A program made the translations under genes and the position numbers. Shown piece by piece: positions 25,560 through 33,416 of a stretch of 64,000 nt of DNA (position 1 is its first letter; each line of letters opens with the position of its first letter). The notes under the pieces are model-generated. The model was not told the DNA's origin. It did not search any database and saw only the letters and a program-made list of their open reading frames with translations. The stretch comes from Aphodosoma sp045631465 (GTDB lineage: Bacteria > Bacteroidota > Bacteroidia > Bacteroidales > Paludibacteraceae), in contig JAZQUV010000046.1 in the NCBI GenBank assembly GCA_045631465.1, forward strand, positions 1 through 64,000, in the 5' to 3' direction.

Positions 25560-26135
25560 TTATTTACCGCTTTTAGCTTGAGCACCACGAGCAGCACGAG
25601 TCAATTTAACAGCACATACTACTGCGTTAGCAGCGTTAAGGATTTCGAGGTTTTCGAATTCGAGAGCACGTACTTGGATAGTTTTACCAAGTTCGAGAGA
25701 CTCAACGTTGATAGTAAGGATTTCTGGGATGTGGTTGTAAAGAGCTTTAACGCGAAGTTTACGCATTTCGAGAGCCAATTTACCACCGGCACGTACACCA
25801 GCTGCAAGACCTTCGAGTTTAACAGGAACTTCCATAACAACTGGTTTATCTTCAGTTACTTGATAGAAGTCGATGTGGAGAACTTGGTCAGATACTGGGT
25901 GGAATTGGATTTCACGCATAACAGCTTTCACTTCTTTACCATCGATGTTAAGAGCTACAACGAAGATTTCTGGAGTGTAGATCAATTTACGAAGGTCAGC
26001 CATTGTAGAAGAGAAGTGAATATTTTCACCTACACCATAAAGTTCACAAGGGATGCTACCGTTTGCACGAACTGCTTTTGTTGCTTTTTTGCCAAGGTCA
26101 GTACGAACTGTACCTTTCAATTCAAATGTTTTCAT
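25560..26135 (-). CDS. rplY: 50S ribosomal protein L25 (CTC/TL5 form)
   Basis: The 191-aa two-domain protein has the N-terminal 5S rRNA-binding domain (MKTFELKGTVRTDLGKKATKAVRANGSIPCELYGVGENIHF) and a C-terminal TL5-type beta domain (VPVKLEGLAAGVRAGGKL). Codon use is strongly biased, as expected for an abundant protein. It is the first gene of the pth-hsp15-DUF3467-tilS-subtilase-peptidase run, with a promoter at 26233-26262. Confidence 0.96.
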   Translation of the reverse strand: MKTFELKGTVRTDLGKKATKAVRANGSIPCELYGVGENIHFSSTMADLRKLIYTPEIFVVALNIDGKEVKAVMREIQFHPVSDQVLHIDFYQVTEDKPVVMEVPVKLEGLAAGVRAGGKLALEMRKLRVKALYNHIPEILTINVESLELGKTIQVRALEFENLEILNAANAVVCAVKLTRAARGAQAKSGK

Positions 26136-26232
26136 TCTGTTTGTTTTGTTTTTAAAAATGTGTTACTCAAAATTTTAGCTTTCTTTTGGAGGGCTAAATT
26201 TCCCATCACACGACTAGCGTGAAAAGCGGATG

Positions 26233-26262
26233 CAAAGTTACAATTTTTTTTTTATTCCACAA
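26233..26262 (-). promoter_or_regulatory. Promoter of rplY operon
   Basis: On the minus strand, TTTG/TTG (26262-26260), a 19-bp spacer and TAACTTTG (26240-26233). The leader is about 90 nt. Confidence 0.8.
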
Positions 26263-26279
26263 AGTTTTTATATAACTTT

Positions 26280-27413
26280 TTAATCAACTATCATAAAATC
26301 ACTTATAATCGAGTCGGATATATAGATTCCTTTATGAGTCAGACTGAGTCGACCATTGAGAATGTGCATATTACCTGCATCGATATATTTCTTGGCTTGG
26401 CGCAAGAGTTGGTTATAACGAAATTCGCCAAAGCGGATGCGGAGGTCTTGCAAATCAACGCCTATCTTTGTGCGCAAAGCTGTAAAAACTAACTCATTAA
26501 ACCGTTCGTCGGGGCTCAATACCTCCTCACTCTTAAAGTTTAATTTATCACTCGTAAGTAAATTATTATATTTAATAGTGTGAGCAATATTGTACCAGCG
26601 CTTTTCGCCATCAAAAGAGTGAGCACTTGGACCAAGACCTAGATAGCGCATACCATGCCAATAGCCTGAATTGTGGAGAGAATAAAAACCTGGTTTAGCA
26701 TAATTTGAGATTTCGTATTGCTCATAGCCAGCAGAGGTCAAGCGAGTAGATAGTAGTTCGAACATATCGGCAGCAACATCTTCATCGAGAGGTTGCAAGC
26801 GATTAAGCTCCATAAGTTTGGTTATTTTGGAGTCGGGCTCAAACATGAGAGAATAGGCAGAGATGTGTTGTACACCTAATTCAAGAGCTTTATCGATTGA
26901 ATAGTTGAGCGACTCAAGTGTTTGCACAGGGAGGGCAAACATGAGGTCGATAGTTATATTCTCGAAACCCGCCTTTTGTGCTCTGAGCACAACATCGAAT
27001 GCTTCTTGCGATGTATGTCGACGATTGAGCCATTGGAGTTCGTCGTCGCAAAAACTCTGCACTCCAATACTCAAACGATTGATAGGAAGAGAGCGCAATT
27101 GAAATAGATATTCCTCCGTGAGATCGTCGGGATTGCATTCGACAGTAAACTCCTCGACTGCAGATATATCCCATCGTTGAGCGATGGCATCGTATATTCG
27201 CTGAAGTTCATCAACAGATAATAGAGAAGGTGTGCCACCGCCAAAATAGATAGTACGCATAGGGTCTGAATCGAAAAAGTCGAGATAGTGGTCCATCTCT
27301 GCAATGAGAGAGGCAACAAAATCTTGTCGGAGAGAAAGATTGGTTCCCGACATAAAATCGCAATAGATACACTTTTGCGTACAGAATGGGATGTGAATAT
27401 AAAGTCCTGCCAT
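26280..27413 (-). CDS. hemW: Heme chaperone HemW (radical SAM, formerly oxygen-independent coproporphyrinogen oxidase-like)
   Basis: The 377-aa protein has the radical-SAM motif C11-x3-C15-x2-C18 (CTQKCIYCDF), the FGGGTPSLL SAM-binding turn, ECNPDDLTEEY, RLSIGVQSF and the HemW C-terminal domain (GLGPSAHSFDGEKRW). The CxxxCxxC followed directly by DF and the short N-terminus favour HemW, which transfers heme to respiratory proteins, over HemN. A TAACTTTG element lies only ~10 bp before the ATG (27422-27429), so the mRNA may have almost no leader. The window also encodes a triheme cytochrome peroxidase. Confidence 0.92.
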   Translation of the reverse strand: MAGLYIHIPFCTQKCIYCDFMSGTNLSLRQDFVASLIAEMDHYLDFFDSDPMRTIYFGGGTPSLLSVDELQRIYDAIAQRWDISAVEEFTVECNPDDLTEEYLFQLRSLPINRLSIGVQSFCDDELQWLNRRHTSQEAFDVVLRAQKAGFENITIDLMFALPVQTLESLNYSIDKALELGVQHISAYSLMFEPDSKITKLMELNRLQPLDEDVAADMFELLSTRLTSAGYEQYEISNYAKPGFYSLHNSGYWHGMRYLGLGPSAHSFDGEKRWYNIAHTIKYNNLLTSDKLNFKSEEVLSPDERFNELVFTALRTKIGVDLQDLRIRFGEFRYNQLLRQAKKYIDAGNMHILNGRLSLTHKGIYISDSIISDFMIVD

Positions 27414-27472
27414 AGCGACAACAAAGTTACAACAAAAAGGCGGATAAATAAAATAGAATTAAAAAAAACAGA

Positions 27473-27508
27473 AAAAACTTCATTCACTATAGTAAATGAA
27501 GTTTTTTT
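27473..27508 (-). terminator. Terminator of ridA
   Basis: ACTTCATT pairs with AATGAAGT in a stem flanked by an A-run on one side and a T-run on the other. It works in the minus direction 26 bp after the ridA stop. Confidence 0.8.
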
Positions 27509-27534
27509 GGAAGGGATTGCTGTATAAAATATTA

Positions 27535-27912
27535 TTATTTACCAGCGATAGTTTCGATTTCAACGAGAGCACCCATTGGAAGAGCTTTTACTGCGAAAGC
27601 AGAACGAGCTGGGCATTCTGTTTGATAGTATTGTTTGTAAACTTCGTTCATAGCTGCAAAGTCAGCAATATCTGAAAGAAATACAGTAGTTTTTACTACG
27701 TCGCAAAAATCGTAACCAGCTTCGTTGAGGATAGCTTTTACGTTTTTGAGAGATTGATGAGTTTGTTCAGCTACGCCACCTTCTACGAATTTGCCAGTAG
27801 CAGGGTCGATTGGAAGTTGACCAGAGATGAACAACATACCATTTACTTGGTTAGCTTGGCTGTAAGGACCAATTGCTGCAGGAGCATTGCTAGATGCGAT
27901 AATTTTTTTCAT
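27535..27912 (-). CDS. ridA: RidA family enamine/imine deaminase
   Basis: The 125-aa protein (MKKIIASSNAPAAIGPYSQA) is a standard RidA: GPYSQANQVNGMLFISGQLPIDPATGKF, QTHQSLKNVKAILNEAG, and ARSAFAVKALPMGALVEIE with the conserved arginine. It hydrolyses reactive 2-aminoacrylate and related enamines formed by PLP enzymes such as threonine or serine dehydratase. It forms a small trimer in the cytosol. It follows the TPR gene by 60 bp; a 17-bp palindrome (27947-27963) lies in that gap. Confidence 0.95.
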   Translation of the reverse strand: MKKIIASSNAPAAIGPYSQANQVNGMLFISGQLPIDPATGKFVEGGVAEQTHQSLKNVKAILNEAGYDFCDVVKTTVFLSDIADFAAMNEVYKQYYQTECPARSAFAVKALPMGALVEIETIAGK

Positions 27913-27971
27913 AGTTGTTTGTTTTTTTTGAATGATACATTATATAATATAGATGATCTATATTCTAAAAA

Positions 27972-30113
27972 TTACATTATTATTTGATTTATAAGAATAA
28001 CAATATCTTCGTCGGAAAGGCCGAGAGCTTGTAGATATGAGGCATGAGCAATCATTTTTTCGGCAAACTTTATATCGTTATCTAAAAGAGACTTAGCACG
28101 GCGATAATAGTCGCGAGCAATATCTTTGGCTTGCAAAGCCCAAAAAGTGTGACCAGCGAAGAATGCATCGTCGATTGAAAAATCTTTGTGCTGAGAAAGA
28201 CGATCATAGTAGGTCATTGCCTTATCATAGTCGGCTAAGAGGAAGGCACATTGAGCGATGCCAGACTGAGCCTTGTAATTATTTGGTCGAAGATACTCTA
28301 CTTTGTGATAAAGAGCCCGAGCTCGATTGTAATCCGACAGAGAGAGATGATAATTGGCATAATTAAGCATCGTGACGAAATCGTCGTCTTTTAGGCGTAG
28401 AATTGCCTCATAGCAATTGACTAGCTGGTCATTAAGGTTCAACTCGCGGTAGCATAGAGCCTTACGTTTGAGAGTCCAAATATCGTCGGCTTCGAGGAGG
28501 TCGGCTTTCTCATAGCAATCGAGAGCCTCACGCCAACGAGTAAGTTGCTGATAGCAATAGCCCATTTGCTGATAGAAATAAGCGTCCCACACTTGCTGAG
28601 CATCGAGATATTCGAATAGAGGCAAAGCCTCGAGAAAATGTTCGACCTCGAAGAGATATTTGCAGATTGATTTTTTCAACTCTTGAGGCAATAGAGAAAA
28701 TACAAATGTATTTTTGTCGAACTTATCGATAGAATTGAATGGATTGACGAAATCGGCACGACGTGGGTATAGACGATAAAAACGGAAAATATCGAGCACA
28801 TAGTTGCGCAGCTCGACAGCATAAATATTATGGTTATTTTGCTTCCAATTTTCAGAGTCGATATCTTCGCGTATAGCCTCGGCATCAGCCCCCATGCCAG
28901 ACATCATAGATTTGAAATTGGCGGCTGGGATTTGAGCGATGCTATAGAAGAAAGAGTATTTGTCGGAACTACAGATGTGGGTAGATTCGGCAAAAAAGCG
29001 CAATAGATCTGGCATATCGGACATTTGACGGGCGACATCTATCTGCTTGACATCGAAAGGCATGAACCAATGAGCAATATTATTGAAAAAGGTGTAACCT
29101 TTCATACTTGAGAAGGTGCTCATATAGACATCGGCCCCTTGTTGTTGCATATCGCCGAACTCGCGAAGTTTGGCAGAGACACCTTCGTCGTCCATCAGCG
29201 CCTTCTCCCACTTAGGGTTGAACTCCTCGTCGTTGAGAGGGTCGGCCCCTTCGTCTTGAAGGATTTGTTGTAACTTGGCACCTGACTTAAAGATTTCGGG
29301 ATAGATTTCGGTAGTAATCTTTTTTGTGACCTTATCGGTGCCAAAGGTGTTGATTATGTGTTTATAAGCTCTTTCGACATCGGTAATAAATAGCTCGTCG
29401 GCAAAGAGGATTTGAAGTTTTGACGAGAGTTTGGAATCGCGCGCAACACGAGATGAGAAGTGAGACAGAATCATTAAGAGACCCACTACGGCACGTGCAC
29501 GCAGGCGCGGTTCGTCAGCACGAGATAGCTCGATGAAAATATTGAGAACCGCAGCATCGTAGACACGTAGACCTTTGAGCATCAGGGCAGAAAGAAGCAT
29601 TTGTTGGGCAGTGGTCTCGATTGCGGGATCGGAAAAGAAGGCGATTAACTGATTGTATCGTTCGCCTGAGATTCGTGATTCGAGCCATACGAAGCGAAAA
29701 GCACAACTCAAAGTCTCGGTTTTTTGCTCGGTATAGGTAGTGTCTGCTAGTTGTAAAACATCGGTTATAGTTTTCCAATCGATAGTAGAAATATTTTCGA
29801 TGCGGCGCTGCTGATAGTCGTAAGTAACACTAAGTTTGGCATATAAGGCATCTTGTATGTCATCGAGCAAGAGGTAGAGGTCGTCTTGCAGTTGAGCAAC
29901 AATACGAGAACGGTCGGGGTCGTAGTAATCGCCAAGTGCATAATGTAGCATTTGACTAAAAAGACCCTCTAATTCATCGCAACGAGAAATAGCCCACCAC
30001 TGTTGTAGCTCTTTGAGAAGGATGCGTATACGCACAAAAACGAGAGCGAATAATTTGGTGTCGATTAGCCGCGATGTCTCTTTAATAATTTTTTGTATTT
30101 CTTTGTTGCTCAT
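27972..30113 (-). CDS. Large TPR-repeat protein, unknown function
   Basis: The 713-aa protein has no signal peptide and appears cytosolic. The N-terminal ~450 residues are helical and not assignable. The C-terminal ~220 residues contain at least four TPR-like units (YFYQQMGYCYQQLTRWREAL, DIWTLKRKALCYRELN, FVTMLNYANYHLSLSDYNRA, YKAQSGIAQCAFLLADYDKA). Similar proteins are common hypotheticals in Bacteroidales; a scaffolding role is generic for TPRs and no partner can be named. It lies 27 bp downstream of the Crp-family regulator and is probably cotranscribed with it. Confidence 0.85.
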   Translation of the reverse strand: MSNKEIQKIIKETSRLIDTKLFALVFVRIRILLKELQQWWAISRCDELEGLFSQMLHYALGDYYDPDRSRIVAQLQDDLYLLLDDIQDALYAKLSVTYDYQQRRIENISTIDWKTITDVLQLADTTYTEQKTETLSCAFRFVWLESRISGERYNQLIAFFSDPAIETTAQQMLLSALMLKGLRVYDAAVLNIFIELSRADEPRLRARAVVGLLMILSHFSSRVARDSKLSSKLQILFADELFITDVERAYKHIINTFGTDKVTKKITTEIYPEIFKSGAKLQQILQDEGADPLNDEEFNPKWEKALMDDEGVSAKLREFGDMQQQGADVYMSTFSSMKGYTFFNNIAHWFMPFDVKQIDVARQMSDMPDLLRFFAESTHICSSDKYSFFYSIAQIPAANFKSMMSGMGADAEAIREDIDSENWKQNNHNIYAVELRNYVLDIFRFYRLYPRRADFVNPFNSIDKFDKNTFVFSLLPQELKKSICKYLFEVEHFLEALPLFEYLDAQQVWDAYFYQQMGYCYQQLTRWREALDCYEKADLLEADDIWTLKRKALCYRELNLNDQLVNCYEAILRLKDDDFVTMLNYANYHLSLSDYNRARALYHKVEYLRPNNYKAQSGIAQCAFLLADYDKAMTYYDRLSQHKDFSIDDAFFAGHTFWALQAKDIARDYYRRAKSLLDNDIKFAEKMIAHASYLQALGLSDEDIVILINQIIM

Positions 30114-30139
30114 ATAAGCAGTGTGTAAGCAATTAAGGT

Positions 30140-30841
30140 TTAACCTAATATACTAACTTTACGCAAGGTTGATTCGTTAAGAATTTTGATTTTTTTTCCG
30201 ACCAATTCGATCATTTCCTCGTTGTTGAAAGCTGCGAGGGTGCGAATTGCATTAGAAGCAGTCATATTGGCAAATCCAGCAAGGTCTTCACGAGAAAGGA
30301 AGCCTTTGAGGAATTTAGTTTCGGGATCGATGCCATAGGTTTCGATTAGGATAACCAAAGCTTCGGCAAGACGACCACGAATGTGCTTTTGTGTTAGGCT
30401 AACGATTCGCGAATCTATATCACCAAGGTCGGCAGAAAGATTTGTTATAAATGTCATAGCAAGGCGATTGTTAGACTCAAGAATCTGACGAATAACATTC
30501 AAAGGGACAGCATAAGCCTTGACGCTTTCGAGCGCAGAGGCAGAAGTTACGTATTTTCCTCCTGCAAAATAGGCGCGATATGCGAAATTTTCGCCCTCTT
30601 TGACAAAGCGCAAAATCTGCTGACGGCTGCCTACTCCATCCTTGAAAATTTTGATTTTTCCGGCTATTACACAGTAAAGGAATTCTGGAATTTCGCCTTC
30701 TTTATAAATAAGTTCATTTTTCTTAAACTCCTGATATTTAGTATTTTCGCGAAGATACATACGTTCTTCATGTGTAAGTGCAGACCATATATCCGACATC
30801 TCGTCGATAGGCCGCAAGCCCTTGAGTGAACTTTTTACCAT
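30140..30841 (-). CDS. Crp/Fnr-family transcriptional regulator
   Basis: The 233-aa protein has an N-terminal cyclic-nucleotide-binding-like barrel (KYQEFKKNELIYKEGEIPEFLYCVIAGKIKIFKDG) and a C-terminal winged helix (FLSREDLAGFANMTASNAIRTLAAFNNEEMIELVGKKIKIL). There is no N-terminal Cys cluster for an Fe-S centre, so it is not an Fnr oxygen sensor. Effector residues of Crp (the RTA/RSE phosphate-binding segment) are not obvious, so the ligand is unknown. Three 13-bp tandem repeats fill its leader, and a good promoter lies at 30887-30917. Confidence 0.9.
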   Translation of the reverse strand: MVKSSLKGLRPIDEMSDIWSALTHEERMYLRENTKYQEFKKNELIYKEGEIPEFLYCVIAGKIKIFKDGVGSRQQILRFVKEGENFAYRAYFAGGKYVTSASALESVKAYAVPLNVIRQILESNNRLAMTFITNLSADLGDIDSRIVSLTQKHIRGRLAEALVILIETYGIDPETKFLKGFLSREDLAGFANMTASNAIRTLAAFNNEEMIELVGKKIKILNESTLRKVSILG

Positions 30842-30846
30842 TAAAA

Positions 30847-30882
30847 TATGTTTTATAACTATGTTTTATAACTATGTTTTAG
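30847..30882. repeat. 13-bp tandem repeats in the leader of the Crp-family gene
   Basis: TATGTTTTATAAC at 30847-30859 and 30860-30872, then TATGTTTTAG at 30873-30882. They lie between the predicted transcription start (~30880) and the ATG (30841), almost filling the leader. Confidence 0.85.
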
Positions 30883-30886
30883 AGCA

Positions 30887-30917
30887 CAAAATTACTACAT
30901 TTTCTTGATATACACAA
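30887..30917 (-). promoter_or_regulatory. Promoter of the Crp-family gene
   Basis: On the minus strand, TTG (30917-30915), a 20-bp spacer and TAATTTTG (30894-30887). Confidence 0.82.
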
Positions 30918-31059
30918 ACTTTAGGCGAGATTTTTTTGCTTTTTTTATTTAAGTTTAGAGATTTAATTTGAAAAAAAATCAAAAAACATGGCCTTTATTG
31001 GAAATAAGAAATTGAAATGCTCAAGAAGAGAGAGAGATGAGAATAGGCGAAGATTGAGT

Positions 31060-31125
31060 TATAGTATGTTTATAGTATATTTATCCTATATTTATAGTAT
31101 ATTTATCATATATTTATAGTATATT
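31060..31125. repeat. 11-bp periodic array, locus 2
   Basis: Exactly six units: TATAGTATGTT, TATAGTATATT, TATCCTATATT, TATAGTATATT, TATCATATATT, TATAGTATATT. It lies between the divergent Crp-family and PadR promoters. The rest of the 30842-31347 gap holds the two promoters, the 13-bp repeats and the 7-bp repeats. Confidence 0.92.
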
Positions 31126-31186
31126 GAAGGTAGGGAGTGACTACGAAGTACTTTATGTTAACATTAGTTAAATTTAGTATTTTGTA

Positions 31187-31217
31187 TTGCAAAGTACAAA
31201 GTTTTGTTGTAACTTTG
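31187..31217 (+). promoter_or_regulatory. Promoter of the padR-pspC operon
   Basis: TTG (31187-31189), 20-bp spacer, TAACTTTG (31210-31217). The ~125-nt leader contains the 7-bp repeats. Confidence 0.85.
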
Positions 31218-31232
31218 CAAAAAAAAATAAGA

Positions 31233-31295
31233 GAATGGGGAATGGGGAATGGAGAATGAGGAATGAGGAATGAGGGATGGGGAATGGGGAATGGA
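31233..31295. repeat. Nine-copy 7-bp microsatellite (GAATGRG type)
   Basis: Nine consecutive 7-bp units: GAATGGG twice, GAATGGA, GAATGAG three times, GGATGGG, GAATGGG, GAATGGA. The array is in the leader of the PadR gene. Its length could vary by slippage. Confidence 0.9.
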
Positions 31296-31347
31296 ATATA
31301 CTTTTCAAATATATATTTTTAATCATAAATTCTAAATTGTACATAAT

Positions 31348-31722
31348 ATGACTGGAGATAATAACATTAAAGCACAGATGCGTAAGGGTATTTTGGAATA
31401 CTTGGTTATGCTTTGCTTGAAGGACCATCCTGCATATTCGTCGGATTTGATTAATATGCTAAAAGAGGGTGAGTTTATTGTGGTGGAAGGTGCACTCTAC
31501 CCTCTACTAATGAGATTAAAACTGAATGAGTTGGTGAACTATGTTTGGGTGGAGTCGACATTGGGTCCGCCACGAAAATATTATAGTCTCACAGAAAAAG
31601 GTTTGGAGTTTTTGAACGAACTAGAAGAGGCTTATAGTGAAATAGAAAAGGCTGTGAAATATGTAAAAAACACACCTATGAAAGAATGTACGTTGGACAA
31701 TGATAAAATTATTACAAAATGA
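31348..31722 (+). CDS. PadR-family transcriptional regulator
   Basis: The 124-aa protein is a PadR winged helix: MRKGILEYLVMLCLKDHPAYSSDLINML, then IVVEGALYPLLMRLKLNELVNYVWVES and GPPRKYYSLTEKG, all family hallmarks. The C-terminal dimerisation helix is short, as in PadR subfamily 2. It overlaps the following PspC-domain gene by 4 bp (ATGA), and this padR-pspC pairing is a recurrent arrangement in Bacteroidetes and Firmicutes, where the regulator controls its own envelope-stress operon. The long leader with 7-bp repeats separates it from its promoter. Confidence 0.93.
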   Translation: MTGDNNIKAQMRKGILEYLVMLCLKDHPAYSSDLINMLKEGEFIVVEGALYPLLMRLKLNELVNYVWVESTLGPPRKYYSLTEKGLEFLNELEEAYSEIEKAVKYVKNTPMKECTLDNDKIITK

Positions 31723-33302
31723 AAAAGACATTGACTATCAACTTATCGGGCGTTGTGTTTAATATAGACGAAGACGCTTATGATACACTAAAAGGGTATC
31801 TTGTGAAATTGGAGACTAAGTTTAAGACAGAAGAGGTAAAAGAAGTGATGAATGATATTGAGGCTCGCTTGGCAGAATTGTTTGGAGAGGGATTGCAACG
31901 TGAGCACAAAAATGTAGTCACAATTGAGCATGTAGAAGGTGCAATAGAACAACTTGGTACGGCAGAAGAGATTGGTGATGATGCTAACGATATGTCAGGA
32001 GAAGAGTCATCGGAAAATAAACGTAAACAACATCGTAAGTTCTACCGCGATAGCGAGAATAAGGTGTTGGGTGGAGTTGCAGCAGGTTTGGCGGCTTATT
32101 TAGGTTTTGACGTGACAATTGTTCGTTTAGTATTTGTATTGTTGGCAATCACTATTTTAGGATGGTTGATTCCTATCTATTTATTGGTATGGTTGATTGC
32201 TCCAGAGGCTAAGACTACAGCGCAAAAACTTGAGATGCAAGGCATTGAACCTTCGATTGAAAATATTAAGGAGTATTTGAATAGCGAAAGATTCAAAGAA
32301 TCGGCAGGTAGAATTGGTTCGAGATTGGGTGATGTGGTGATGTGGTTGTTCAGAATTGCTGCGATTGTAGTAGGTTTGTTTTTTATTGTGATTGGAGCGT
32401 TTGTGATTGGAGCATTAATAATTGCTCTTGTGGGAATTGTGGTAGGCGGCGGTAGTGCGTTGGGTGCAGTATTGGGAAGTTTTATGCCTATGAGTCAAGG
32501 CAATAGTATGTTGATAGTGTTTATAACTTCGACGTTGGTGGCATGCTTGATTCCGATAGTTTCGATAATTATTGCAACAGCGAGATTGATTCGCAGAGAT
32601 AACACTCCTCGCAAGAAAGGCTGGGGTTGGTTTTGGTTTGCTATATGGATTGTGGCTGTAATAATGTCGATAAACGCATTGGCGTTGAATGTGCCTAACG
32701 TGGTGAATGCGTTGAGAAATTGGGAGGAAAATGACTTTGTGCTTTTGTTGGACGATGATATTGTTACGGAGGAGAGACTGAGAGGTGTAATGTTTAATGA
32801 GATTGACATTGACGAGGCAATGAATGTGCATCTTGTGACTGATACTTGCAACTACATAGAAGTTAAAGGATTAGCTACAAATATGCGCAATACGAAAGTT
32901 GCTATTGAAGAGGGAAAATTGAAAATAGGCAGTGAGATGCCTATTGAACCACTCAATAAAAAACAAACAATTGTGGTGCACTATTGCTCGGAACTGTACA
33001 AAATAGAGGTGGGAAATGCAAGTGTATTGTCAAACTATGACAATATACTGACAACAAGCAATTTAGAACTAGACATTGCATCAGCTGCAGTGGTGAGCAT
33101 AGGAGTAAAATGCTCTAAATTAGACATAGATGCATCATCGGCTGCAGTGGTGAATGTGTGGGGAGAATGTGAGATGCTAGAAGCAAAATTAGCCTCGGCT
33201 GCAGTGGTGAATATGAAAGACTTAAAAGCCAATAGTGCGGTAATTGATGCTTCGCCGGCTGCGGTGGTTGATGCTCCAAGGTGCGAAAACATAAAAGATT
33301 AG
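31719..33302 (+). CDS. PspC-domain membrane protein with C-terminal beta-repeat domain
   Basis: The 527-aa protein has a cytoplasmic N-terminal ~100 residues, a PspC domain (FYRDSENKVLGGVAAGLAAYLGFDVTIVRLVFVLLAI), and three more hydrophobic segments to about residue 325. After a further segment with MSINALALNVPNVVNAL it has a GIN/DUF2807-like domain whose last ~85 residues carry four copies of an AAVV motif spaced about 21-24 residues (ASAAVVSIG, SSAAVVNVW, ASAAVVNMK, SPAAVVDAP), suggesting a small beta-helix. PspC proteins act in envelope stress. It is translationally coupled to the PadR gene and is likely its target. Confidence 0.88.
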   Translation: MKKTLTINLSGVVFNIDEDAYDTLKGYLVKLETKFKTEEVKEVMNDIEARLAELFGEGLQREHKNVVTIEHVEGAIEQLGTAEEIGDDANDMSGEESSENKRKQHRKFYRDSENKVLGGVAAGLAAYLGFDVTIVRLVFVLLAITILGWLIPIYLLVWLIAPEAKTTAQKLEMQGIEPSIENIKEYLNSERFKESAGRIGSRLGDVVMWLFRIAAIVVGLFFIVIGAFVIGALIIALVGIVVGGGSALGAVLGSFMPMSQGNSMLIVFITSTLVACLIPIVSIIIATARLIRRDNTPRKKGWGWFWFAIWIVAVIMSINALALNVPNVVNALRNWEENDFVLLLDDDIVTEERLRGVMFNEIDIDEAMNVHLVTDTCNYIEVKGLATNMRNTKVAIEEGKLKIGSEMPIEPLNKKQTIVVHYCSELYKIEVGNASVLSNYDNILTTSNLELDIASAAVVSIGVKCSKLDIDASSAAVVNVWGECEMLEAKLASAAVVNMKDLKANSAVIDASPAAVVDAPRCENIKD

Positions 33303-33341
33303 AAGATTAAGGATTAAGGATTGAAAAATATTGAAAATTAT

Positions 33342-33376
33342 AGTGGAAATATTTGTATAAATGAAATATTTCCACT
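33342..33376. promoter_or_regulatory. Perfect 13-bp inverted repeat over the peroxidase promoter (candidate operator)
   Basis: AGTGGAAATATTT (33342-33354) and AAATATTTCCACT (33364-33376) with a 9-bp spacer. The repeat covers the TTG -33 element and reaches the first base of the -7 element, with no T-run after it, so an operator is more likely than a terminator. Confidence 0.8.
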
Positions 33377-33383
33377 ATTTTTG
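33353..33383 (+). promoter_or_regulatory. Promoter of the cytochrome c peroxidase gene
   Basis: TTG (33353-33355), 20-bp spacer, TATTTTTG (33376-33383). It lies downstream of the earliest in-frame ATG (33321), which fixes the start at 33417. Confidence 0.83.
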
Positions 33384-33416
33384 CATCAGAATTATAATCT
33401 AAAACATTATTTAGGT

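Noticed and set aside
31060..31125. CRISPR array
   Set aside because: Units are contiguous 11-mers without unique spacers, and no cas gene is present.
33321..33416. 32-residue N-terminal extension of the cytochrome c peroxidase
   Set aside because: It contains the promoter and inverted repeat; the start at 33417 gives a proper signal segment.
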